Shown here: positions 1 through 6,147 of the stretch, piece by piece
Position numbering within the stretch: the first letter of the stretch is position 1
Layout: every line of letters starts with the position of its first letter
Assembly (NCBI GenBank): GCA_037178625.1
Contig: JAWZXG010000108.1
Coordinates: forward strand, 1-15,413
DNA from: Skeletonema tropicum
Lineage: Eukaryota > Bacillariophyta > Thalassiosirophyceae > Thalassiosirales > Thalassiosiraceae
Direction of reading: 5' to 3'
DNA length: 15,413 nucleotides
Position numbers and translations under genes: made by a program
Notes under the pieces: generated by a model
Told to the model about the DNA's origin: nothing
What the model saw: only the letters and a program-made list of their open reading frames with translations
The model's database searches: none

Positions 1-694
1 ACCTTTGGAGAAGACAATGCTTCTATGGGCATCAGAAGAGCATCCCACCAAGAAGCAGAAGGCCACGGCAAGTACCCCTCCAGAATCAGAGACAGCCAAT
101 GCAGGTACCACCTAACAATCAGCCTACAATACCGTTGTGGCTAATGCCATCAAATCTACAGGGAACAATAAGACTGGTGGTGTTACTGTCCTGACTGAGT
201 TGGAGAGGTTTGTGGAAGTTGGCACCATTAGTAAAAAACAAAAGGATTTTCTTAGTGCCGGCAGTGTGGGGCTTGTTTCAAAGTCCATCCTCAATGATAT
301 ATGAAGAATGATTTGATTATTGGACTCCCTGATTATAATTCCCTGGGGTCTGAAGGGGCTAGGTATTGCAGGGGAGTGACTGCTACTGCCATGGTCATCA
401 CTGCCGAGCAGTGGAAGGAGTTGTGCAATTTGGAGCCGACCGATCTCGATAATGATATCAATCGCAGGTTGTCGACCTTGAAGTGCAAGCACAGCTTCAT
501 CAAAGCGACAAAAGAAGCAAGGCAACATCAAGTATTCACAGTCTTGCCGAGAGAATTCAAAAGTTATGAAGAAACGGAAAGACGATGGTATGAGTGATTT
601 AGAGACTAAGAACAAAATTCTTCGTGAGATTGGAATTCAAAGTGGACAGCAATCACTCCGTGATGTATTTTCTCGGAGAAGTTCTAGTACGTAG
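1..694 (+). pseudogene. 3' part of the recombinase-like pseudogene, copy A
   Basis: This matches 2826-3519 of copy B and has the same breaks. One frame carries the Lys-rich tail to a TAA at 113-115 and continues beyond it (AYNTVVANAIK, LTELERFVEV, KKQKDFLSAG) to a TGA at 302-304. The next frame opens at ATG 301 and runs to 597, with TAMVITAEQWKELCN. A third frame near 458-563 reads QVVDLEVQAQLHQ and SSIHSLAERIQK. Another shift leads into KKRKDDGMSDLETKNK and ends at TAG 692-694 (ATG 566, 42 codons). The later segments are rich in charged residues and Gln with heptad-like spacing, so I read them as one former coiled-coil C-terminus. They could instead be a separate small gene. Confidence 0.45.
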
Positions 695-747
695 TTAATT
701 GTTACTCCTATGTAATAGTTCAAAGTGGACAGCAATCACTCTGTGAT
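636..747 (+). repeat. 29-nt direct repeat pair, 83 bp apart, copy A
   Basis: A 29-nt sequence starting TTCAAAGTGGACAGC is present at 636-664 and again at 719-747, with one mismatch (C659 versus T742). The first copy lies in the last codons of the recombinase-like pseudogene (the IQSGQQS segment). The second lies after its stop codon. It looks like a local duplication that copied coding sequence into the 3' flank. Confidence 0.8.
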
Positions 748-999
748 ATTGCTTGCTGGACCTGGCTGTGGCACGTGTATTATTGCTCTAGTAATAGGAT
801 GGATATCTACGAGTACTTGAATTTACTTTACTTTGACTTCTAAGTACTCCCCCTCCATGCATGCATTCATTTCTATTCATTTCCCACTTGGGAAGTTTGG
901 CAATCTCCGCTGCCGAGGGGCCAGTGGAACGGACAGCCTTGGCTTCAGTAACGGCATCATTGAAAGACTTTACACTTCTGAAAATGCAGCCAATGATGC
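695..999. other. Non-coding stretch of copy A (copy B: 3520-3824)
   Basis: I see no coding frame of useful length here. The stretch holds the second 29-nt repeat (719-747) and a 10-bp perfect palindrome, ATGCATGCAT, at 857-866 (3682-3691 in copy B). It separates the recombinase-like pseudogene from the second decayed coding stretch. Confidence 0.5.
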
Positions 1000-1370
1000 A
1001 TGACGAGTGAATATACGAATCATGATTCAGTCATGACCATGGCGCATAAACTAACAAAGTCACCAGAACTGCCAAGAGGAATTACTTGCAAACTCAACCA
1101 GGATGACCAATCACCTAGGCCTCTCCTTGATGCTGCTGCCCAATTTCGATAGCTACATTTCCATCCTCTGCACCCACTACACCACTTCCAACGACACAAA
1201 CTGAAAGTAACACTGGTTGATCGCATCCACGATAATCCAAGCGCTTGCAGTCGCCACCTTCCACCTTCCGTATCGAGTCGGATTCTACTGGTAATCCTGC
1301 AGAACAACGGTATTGTCATGTCGAGAGAGTCCCAATGCAAGTTGACCAATTGTTATTTTGGAAAATATGA
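1000..1370 (+). pseudogene. Second decayed coding stretch, unknown function, copy A
   Basis: ATG 1000 opens 50 codons ending at TAG 1150. The product has ordinary protein composition: MTMAHKLTKSPELPRG, then CKLNQDDQSPRPLLDAAAQF. At the stop, the neighbouring frame (from 1149) takes over with a Pro/Ser/Thr-rich segment, FPSSAPTTPLPTTQTESNTG. It passes two stops (a TGA near 1218 and a TAA near 1230), then reads FRIESDSTGNPAEQRYCHVE and VPMQVDQLLFWK, ending at TGA 1368-1370. A linker-like run and a plausible tail in the same frame suggest one former gene with a frameshift and two stops. I recognise no family. A minus-strand ORF across 1020-1349 is rich in Trp, Cys, Ser and Arg and looks like its shadow. 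Confidence 0.35.
1017..1028. repeat. 12-bp perfect palindrome GAATCATGATTC, copy A
   Basis: GAATCATGATTC is its own reverse complement. It is followed at once by AGTCATGACC. It lies just inside the start of the short plus-strand ORF at 1000. It could be a protein-binding dyad, but chance occurrence is plausible. Confidence 0.5.
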
Positions 1371-1492
1371 ATCCCAATTTGTTGCCCACTAGATAACTAG
1401 CCATAATGACTTGGCACTTCCTTCTGCGGTAAGAAGATCAAAGATAAACTAGTCACAGCATTTATTGAATGTCCCAAAACGCTTCCTTGAGT

Positions 1493-1705
1493 TCATTGGC
1501 GCTTCCACATAATGCAGATCTTTCCATCCTTACTATACAGCCCGTCACGTAAATCGATGCTTGGGATGGCAGTTACGTTATGAGTTATGAGGCAAGACGA
1601 TGATAAAATTGCAGTGTTGATGAGGATGACGGATGTAATGTGTATTTGCCCCGCCCGCCTGGTTCTGGTTGAATCTCCAGCCCTCCTCCTCCATTGTTGA
1701 TTCAT
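1493..1705 (-). CDS. Weak minus-strand ORF, 70 codons from first ATG, copy A
   Basis: The first ATG is at 1705-1703 and the TGA at 1495-1493. The frame is open further upstream to 1762, but only with a GTG start. The product begins MNQQWRRRAGDSTRTRRAG, so it is basic at the N-terminus. It continues through a moderately hydrophobic stretch (ITSVILINTAILSSS) and ends CIMWKRQ. An AATAAA sits on the minus strand at 1466-1461, about 27 nt past the stop, where a polyadenylation signal could act. I recognise no family. It may well be a chance ORF in otherwise non-coding DNA between 1371 and 1874. Confidence 0.2.
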   Translation of the reverse strand: MNQQWRRRAGDSTRTRRAGQIHITSVILINTAILSSSCLITHNVTAIPSIDLRDGLYSKDGKICIMWKRQ

Positions 1706-1874
1706 TCCATCAGCACTCTGTTTTTGAGAGTCATTGCTATCAGCGGCAGAATGAATGTCCACCGTCCACCCTCAGTTGCCTCTCTTATGAGACAATGATA
1801 CAACGTTGTGTGATGCTACATCGCTCGGTGCTCGGTGCCTATGGTAGGTACCTGTGCTGCTGTGTTTCCATATT

Positions 1875-1940
1875 CCCGTTTCTGCCCAAACTTGTCCCGT
1901 TTCTGCCCAAACTTGTCCCGTTTCTGCCCAAACTTGTCCC
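1875..1940 (+). repeat. Three-unit 21-bp minisatellite, copy A
   Basis: Three perfect tandem copies of a 21-bp unit that begins CCCGTTTCTG and ends AAACTTGT (1875-1895, 1896-1916, 1917-1937), followed by a final CCC. It lies 46 bp before the 3' end of the element. Because 21 is a multiple of 3, any frame across it yields a seven-residue repeat (for example FLPKLVP), which explains a spurious plus-strand ORF here. Confidence 0.95.
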
Positions 1941-2116
1941 AGGTTGATATCTCATGCACGCTCATGATGATTTAATAGGTTGAAGATCCAAGCGACGCAT
2001 TCTTTCGCAGTCCATGGCAGGTAGTCGCTCGATTTATTGGCCTGTAGAAGTAATTGGGCGTCATAATAGTACTGGAAATCACGTGTGGTGTGGGTGGCAC
2101 GTCGGCAGGGTGTGAC

Positions 2117-3519
2117 ATGCCGCCGAGACCTAGCGACAAAAGGAGCTTGTATGGCAGGATGGCAGGAGATAATATATCTACAATGGTTGATGGACACTAT
2201 ATCTTTGATTTGCCTCTCTACAGTAATCTAGCATTCAGCTTAACGGTTGAAAGGGCGAAATATTTGGAGACGGAGCGTGTAGATGCTAATTCGGTTGCAC
2301 AGTCCATCGTCAAAAGTGTCGAAAACTACGACTCCGCCAATAGGTAGGCTTGCTGAATTCAACTTGAACCGAGTTGCTGTTGCAAGAGGTGGGGAGCACA
2401 ATCAGGCCCGTTATGATGAGGGAACTTGGGATTCATACTTCCAAGCCCCCGATTTCGACTGGAATATCATCAAGCAGACTGAGCGTCAGTGTATGCTCGT
2501 GTTCTGTGACCTATTCTCTACCGGCTATGCCCATTCTGCTCACTTGCCGTCTTCTATCTATTTGGTGGTCTCCGCCGTGACAATGTTAGTGCTCTCAAAG
2601 CGCCCTACATCTTCCCCCACTTGAGAAATATGAAAAATGAAAGTGTTGCAACTAGAATGACAAAAATTCTCCGCAATAATATTGAGCACGAGCTCCGTCG
2701 GAAAACGTTGTTCACGTCACGATCGATGAGAAAGGGCAGCATGACCGAGTTCCGGTTACACCGCCCGAGATCTATCTTACGAGGAGGAACTTGCTCGCAG
2801 TGGGCATACAATTCTACCCGCCAACACCTTTGGAGAAGACAATGCTTCTATGGGCATCAGAAGAGCATCCCACCAAGAAGCAGAAGGCCACGGCAAGTAC
2901 CCCTCCAGAATCAGAGACAGCCAATGCAGGTACCACCTAACAATCAGCCTACAATACCGTTGTGGCTAATGCCATCAAATCTACAGGGAACAATAAGACT
3001 GGTGGTGTTACTGTCCTGACTGAGTTGGAGAGGTTTGTGGAAGTTGGCACCATTAGTAAAAAACAAAAGGATTTTCTTAGTGCCGGCAGTGTGGGGCTTG
3101 TTTCAAAGTCCATCCTCAATGATATATGAAGAATGATTTGATTATTGGACTCCCTGATTATAATTCCCTGGGGTCTGAAGGGGCTAGGTATTGCAGGGGA
3201 GTGACTGCTACTGCCATGGTCATCACTGCCGAGCAGTGGAAGGAGTTGTGCAATTTGGAGCCGACCGATCTCGATAATGATATCAATCGCAGGTTGTCGA
3301 CCTTGAAGTGCAAGCACAGCTTCATCAAAGCGACAAAAGAAGCAAGGCAACATCAAGTATTCACAGTCTTGCCGAGAGAATTCAAAAGTTATGAAGAAAC
3401 GGAAAGACGATGGTATGAGTGATTTAGAGACTAAGAACAAAATTCTTCGTGAGATTGGAATTCAAAGTGGACAGCAATCACTCCGTGATGTATTTTCTCG
3501 GAGAAGTTCTAGTACGTAG
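2117..3519 (+). pseudogene. Frameshifted tyrosine-recombinase-like gene (Crypton type), copy B
   Basis: The signal moves between frames, which suggests a broken gene. From ATG 2117 one frame runs to a TAG at 2345. A second frame (about 2348-2515) holds GGEHNQARYDE, APDFDW and QCMLVFCDL. The first frame returns (about 2520-2750) with YLFGGLRRDN (Arg codons 2573-2578), FPHLRNMK and SRSMRKGSMTE (2717-2749). A shift then gives SYEEELARSGH (2775-2807). GLRR, SRSMRKG and RSGH resemble the box I Arg, the HxxR-like box II and the GH box of tyrosine recombinases; SGH after a RKG box is what I recall from diatom Crypton-like proteins. No clear catalytic Tyr is readable in frame. The tail passes TPLEKTML and a Lys-rich stretch, meets an in-frame TAA at 2938, continues to a TGA at 3127, then shifts again through a charged, possibly coiled-coil region to a TAG at 3517. 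Introns cannot be excluded, but the shifts leave no intron-sized gaps. Family assignment is by motif memory only. Confidence 0.5.
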
Positions 3520-3572
3520 TTAATTGTTACTCCTATGTAATAGTTCAAAGTGGACAGCAATCACTCTGTGAT
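3461..3572 (+). repeat. 29-nt direct repeat pair, 83 bp apart, copy B
   Basis: The same pair in copy B, at 3461-3489 and 3544-3572, keeps the single C/T mismatch. It therefore predates the duplication of the whole element. Confidence 0.8.
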
Positions 3573-3824
3573 ATTGCTTGCTGGACCTGGCTGTGGCACG
3601 TGTATTATTGCTCTAGTAATAGGATGGATATCTACGAGTACTTGAATTTACTTTACTTTGACTTCTAAGTACTCCCCCTCCATGCATGCATTCATTTCTA
3701 TTCATTTCCCACTTGGGAAGTTTGGCAATCTCCGCTGCCGAGGGGCCAGTGGAACGGACAGCCTTGGCTTCAGTAACGGCATCATTGAAAGACTTTACAC
3801 TTCTGAAAATGCAGCCAATGATGC

Positions 3825-4195
3825 ATGACGAGTGAATATACGAATCATGATTCAGTCATGACCATGGCGCATAAACTAACAAAGTCACCAGAACTGCCAA
3901 GAGGAATTACTTGCAAACTCAACCAGGATGACCAATCACCTAGGCCTCTCCTTGATGCTGCTGCCCAATTTCGATAGCTACATTTCCATCCTCTGCACCC
4001 ACTACACCACTTCCAACGACACAAACTGAAAGTAACACTGGTTGATCGCATCCACGATAATCCAAGCGCTTGCAGTCGCCACCTTCCACCTTCCGTATCG
4101 AGTCGGATTCTACTGGTAATCCTGCAGAACAACGGTATTGTCATGTCGAGAGAGTCCCAATGCAAGTTGACCAATTGTTATTTTGGAAAATATGA
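3825..4195 (+). pseudogene. Second decayed coding stretch, unknown function, copy B
   Basis: This is identical in sequence and in its breaks to 1000-1370: ATG 3825, first stop at 3975, frame change there, last stop at 4193. The damage therefore came before the element was duplicated, or the reading as a gene is wrong in both. It lies about 300 bp after the recombinase-like pseudogene, in the same direction. Confidence 0.35.
3842..3853. repeat. 12-bp perfect palindrome GAATCATGATTC, copy B
   Basis: This is the same palindrome in the second copy of the element, with an identical surrounding sequence. Confidence 0.5.
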
Positions 4196-4317
4196 ATCCC
4201 AATTTGTTGCCCACTAGATAACTAGCCATAATGACTTGGCACTTCCTTCTGCGGTAAGAAGATCAAAGATAAACTAGTCACAGCATTTATTGAATGTCCC
4301 AAAACGCTTCCTTGAGT

Positions 4318-4530
4318 TCATTGGCGCTTCCACATAATGCAGATCTTTCCATCCTTACTATACAGCCCGTCACGTAAATCGATGCTTGGGATGGCAGTTA
4401 CGTTATGAGTTATGAGGCAAGACGATGATAAAATTGCAGTGTTGATGAGGATGACGGATGTAATGTGTATTTGCCCCGCCCGCCTGGTTCTGGTTGAATC
4501 TCCAGCCCTCCTCCTCCATTGTTGATTCAT
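4318..4530 (-). CDS. Weak minus-strand ORF, 70 codons from first ATG, copy B
   Basis: The sequence matches the ORF at 1493-1705. The AATAAA is at 4291-4286 on the minus strand. Identity to copy A gives no evidence of selection, because the whole element is near-identical. Confidence 0.2.
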   Translation of the reverse strand: MNQQWRRRAGDSTRTRRAGQIHITSVILINTAILSSSCLITHNVTAIPSIDLRDGLYSKDGKICIMWKRQ

Positions 4531-4695
4531 TCCATCAGCACTCTGTTTTTGAGAGTCATTGCTATCAGCGGCAGAATGAATGTCCACCGTCCACCCTCAG
4601 TTGCCTCTCTTATGAGACAATGATACAACGTTGTGTGATGCTACATCGCTCGGTGCTCGGTGCCTATGGTACCTGTGCTGCTGTGTTTCCATATT

Positions 4696-4761
4696 CCCGT
4701 TTCTGCCCAAACTTGTCCCGTTTCTGCCCAAACTTGTCCCGTTTCTGCCCAAACTTGTCCC
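4696..4761 (+). repeat. Three-unit 21-bp minisatellite, copy B
   Basis: The same three perfect units (4696-4716, 4717-4737, 4738-4758) plus a closing CCC, 46 bp before the element's end at 4807. Repeat number is the same as in copy A. Confidence 0.95.
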
Positions 4762-4842
4762 AGGTTGATATCTCATGCACGCTCATGATGATTTAATAGG
4801 TTGAAGAGAGAGAGGCTACGCTGCACACGCGTATTTCGAACA

Positions 4843-4877
4843 CACCACTGCACACACCACTCAAATTGTAAGTGGTG
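4843..4877. repeat. Short direct and inverted CACCACT repeats
   Basis: CACACCACT occurs at 4841-4849 and 4853-4861. The second copy is followed, after a 9-nt spacer, by AGTGGTG (4871-4877), the reverse complement of CACCACT (4855-4861). This can form a 7-bp hairpin. It sits in the unique DNA just past the element, upstream of the exon at 4982. Confidence 0.6.
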
Positions 4878-4900
4878 ACGTGGCACATCTGCCTCACGTC
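4876..4900. promoter_or_regulatory. Inverted ACGT-core motifs upstream of the 4982 exon
   Basis: TGACGTGGCA at 4876-4885 is followed by CACGTC at 4895-4900. GACGTG (4877-4882) and CACGTC are reverse complements separated by 12 nt. ACGT cores, especially TGACGT, are common bZIP-type binding sites, and TGACGT is known in diatom CO2/cAMP-responsive promoters. The position, about 80-105 bp upstream of ATG 4982, is right for a promoter. A GC-rich 10-bp palindrome (GCGCCGGCGC, 4923-4932) follows. Function is inferred from motif and position only. Confidence 0.3.
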
Positions 4901-4981
4901 CTTGCTTCCGACTTCCTGGCTGGCGCCGGCGCTCCCAACCCAAACCGCCAGTGATTTAATCCAACACATAACAACAAAACC

Positions 4982-5230
4982 ATGATATCTCCTACAGCCA
5001 TGACGCCATCCAACTTCATACGAAAATTATTTCATGCTACTACCATATCATCATTGATCCTATCAGCACACCGTCTCCTTACGAGTAAAAAATCCAGGTA
5101 AATATTCAGTGTTTATTATTTTATCTGCTCTACACAAAAAATGTTGTTACTTACTGAATAATTTCCGAAAAACAACTCCGCACACAGGCCTAATACTCTT
5201 ATCCCGATCTCCTCCTTTGGCGTTTTCTAA
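4982..5230 (+). CDS. Possible small two-exon gene, 52 codons if spliced
   Basis: ATG 4982 follows an A/C-rich leader (CACATAACAACAAAACC). Exon 1 (4982-5097) reads MISPTAMTPSNFIRKLF and then HATTISSLILSAHRLLTSKK. Its end is AG|GTAAAT. Without splicing a TAA follows at once (5099-5101). An acceptor CACACAG ends at 5187, giving a 90-bp intron (5098-5187), a size usual in compact protist genomes. Exon 2 (5188-5230) would add RPNTLIPISSFGVF and stop at TAA 5228. A later acceptor (ATTATCAG, ending 5243) keeps a frame open through MRFSEEIIDII to TAA 5326. The N-terminus is basic then moderately hydrophobic, a weak signal or targeting peptide at most. I recognise no family. It could be the 5' end of a gene cut off by the repeat array. 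Confidence 0.3.
5098..5187 (+). other. Candidate 90-bp spliceosomal intron
   Basis: The donor is CCAG|GTAAAT and the acceptor CACACAG|G. The interior is A/T-rich, and CTTACTGAATAA near 5150-5161 could serve as a branch region. An in-frame TAA right at the donor means only a spliced message would extend the exon-1 frame. Confidence 0.4.
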
Positions 5231-5343
5231 TGAATTATTATCAGCGTCAATTTATCATTGTGCTGTCAGGCGTTATTGATAACAGGGCAAAAGATGAGGT
5301 TCTCTGAAGAAATTATTGATATTATTTAAGATTTCCGGGGGCG

Positions 5344-5616
5344 ATGGATAGTGGACAGTATTCAGGAGGAAAGGGTGGCAGTCTTGGGGGCAAGCTATTC
5401 CATGGCTTAATCCTGTTTGACTGCTTTTCATTCTGTATTGAGTGGCTTCCTCTAACTTCGTATCATCTCGGCTGCTCCTCATGCTCATCACATTCTCAAG
5501 AATTACTGACCAACGTTACTGATTGGGAATCAATTACATCGAAGGGGTCGTTGCTGCCCCCTTCGACTTGCTGGAAATCTGGAGAAATTATCTCTTTTCT
5601 ACGCAACAATAGATAG
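5344..5616 (+). CDS. 90-codon ORF spanning the left junction of the array (chimeric)
   Basis: ATG 5344 to TAG 5614-5616. The first 41 or so codons (MDSGQYSGGKGGSLGGKLFH, then a Cys/Phe-rich stretch) are in unique DNA, and the rest (from about SCSSHSQELL) is array sequence also found in every other unit without this N-terminus. It shares its frame with the 125-codon ORF that follows at 5767. The only stops between them are TAG 5614 and TGA 5704. I recognise no domain. It is most likely a junction product rather than a working gene. Confidence 0.2.
   Translation: MDSGQYSGGKGGSLGGKLFHGLILFDCFSFCIEWLPLTSYHLGCSSCSSHSQELLTNVTDWESITSKGSLLPPSTCWKSGEIISFLRNNR
5539..5566. repeat. 9-bp perfect hairpin in each array unit
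   Basis: TCGAAGGGG (5539-5547) and CCCCTTCGA (5558-5566) are exact reverse complements around a 10-nt loop, TCGTTGCTGC. The hairpin repeats every 759 bp in all units, and the last bases of the window are its left arm in the fourteenth. It is just downstream of a second, weaker hairpin (TGATT-GGG-AATCA, 5520-5532). It could be an RNA structure, a processing or termination signal, or a chromatin or breakage feature. Confidence 0.75.
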
Positions 5617-5766
5617 CCACCGTACAACGGCGATGTTCGTCATGGTCAAGCAATGGACGGGGAAGACGCAGATCGACGTCTAATGATTGACGGAGAGAAG
5701 ATTTGAATTGAAGCCTCCCATTGTGATGTCTGGCACTACTTTTCCGATTGGAAGGGGAGAAGCCAA

Positions 5767-6144
5767 ATGAATATGGTCGAAGCAATATTTCTTTTCATTT
5801 CTACTCAAAATCAATTACTTCTTAGTTGGTCTGCGCACTTGCCCTTTTCCTGGGACTTCGCCCAAGGAATGTCTTCGTCGACATATTCAAAGTTACCCTA
5901 TCCTTTCGCGACGGATCCAATCCCCTCCTCTGGCATAGGACGAGGAGAAGGGGCTAAGGCCTTTGACAAGTTGGAGGGAGATTTGATGTGTCTCTTATAT
6001 TTACATCGTTGGACGGAGATGCAGAAGCAACAACTGCGGTGGGAGTCTGCCGGCACTATTGATCGATTTCATCTGAAGATGGGAGAGAGGAAGTTTCCCA
6101 TTCACGAGGACGTCGTGTTTTTCAGTTGCAGAAATAGAAAGTGA
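5767..6144 (+). CDS. Hypothetical 125-codon ORF of the array, unit 1
   Basis: ATG 5767 (context AGCCAAATGAATATGG) to TGA 6142-6144. I recognise no family. The N-terminal 30 residues are hydrophobic (EAIFLFISTQNQLLLSWSAH) and might form a signal or membrane segment. The middle is Ser/Pro-rich (SSSTYSKLPYPF, DPIPSSGIGRGEGAK). The C-terminal half is charged (HRWTEMQKQQLRWES, FHLKMGERKFPIHED). The same frame is open upstream from ATG 5653 (MDGEDADRRLMIDGEKI) except for one TGA at 5704, and beyond that TGA reads SHCDVWHYFSDWKGRSQ, so the true gene may have been longer and is now broken. ORFs on the opposite strand (65 and 69 codons) look like shadows. Whether this is a gene or chance in satellite DNA is open. 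Confidence 0.3.
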   Translation: MNMVEAIFLFISTQNQLLLSWSAHLPFSWDFAQGMSSSTYSKLPYPFATDPIPSSGIGRGEGAKAFDKLEGDLMCLLYLHRWTEMQKQQLRWESAGTIDRFHLKMGERKFPIHEDVVFFSCRNRK

Positions 6145-6147
6145 CCT

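Larger units (their letters stand above)
1..1986 (+). mobile_element. Copy A (5'-truncated by window) of a ~2.8 kb tandem element
   Basis: This stretch reappears at 2826-4807. The offset is 2825 up to about 1844 and 2821 after that, because copy A has four extra bases (ATGGTAGGTACC here, ATGGTACC in copy B). I saw no other difference by eye. Identity stops after TTGAAGA at 1986: copy A continues TCCAAGCG, while copy B continues GAGAGAGG. Copy A therefore holds the 3' part of the element, and its 5' part lies outside the window. Calling it mobile rests on the recombinase-like gene in copy B. A plain tandem duplication would look the same. Confidence 0.6.
1987..4807 (+). mobile_element. Copy B, complete 2821-bp element, Crypton-like (tentative)
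   Basis: This is the complete unit if the element begins right after copy A ends (TTGAAGA|TCCAAGCG) and finishes at the same sequence next to unique DNA (TTGAAGA|GAGAGAGG). In order it holds a decayed tyrosine-recombinase-like gene (2117-3519), a second decayed coding stretch (3825-4195), a minus-strand ORF (4318-4530) and a 21-bp minisatellite (4696-4761). I saw no terminal inverted repeats, long terminal repeats, reverse transcriptase or DDE transposase. That absence fits Cryptons, which use a tyrosine recombinase and lack inverted repeats. The left boundary is inferred from the repeat phase and could be elsewhere if more copies lie upstream. Confidence 0.45.

Noticed and set aside
124..615. 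163-codon minus-strand ORF (repeated at 2949-3440)
   Set aside because: It lies opposite the protein-like frames of the recombinase tail, and its Ser/Leu/Phe/Pro-rich composition is typical of an antisense shadow.
1020..1349. 109-codon minus-strand ORF (repeated at 3845-4174)
   Set aside because: It is rich in Trp, Cys, Ser and Arg, and opposite a more protein-like plus-strand reading.
1669..1947. Plus-strand ORF with a FLPKLVP repeat (related ORF at 4494-4796)
   Set aside because: The repeat only reflects the 21-bp minisatellite, and the four-base difference between the copies changes the frame.
1987..4807. LTR retrotransposon or DDE transposon
   Set aside because: No terminal repeats of either kind and no reverse transcriptase, integrase or DDE motifs in any frame; the direct repeat is a whole-unit duplication.
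5450..5475. Array starting a few bases further left (TCTAACT in flank and in unit)
   Set aside because: The flank and the unit share TCTAACT shortly before the edge, but the spacing to CTCGG differs (9 versus 7 nt), so I set the edge where exact identity begins.
5588..5785. 65-codon minus-strand ORF in each array unit
   Set aside because: Arg/Ser/Leu-rich with no domain; it overlaps the protein-like plus-strand frame and looks like a shadow.
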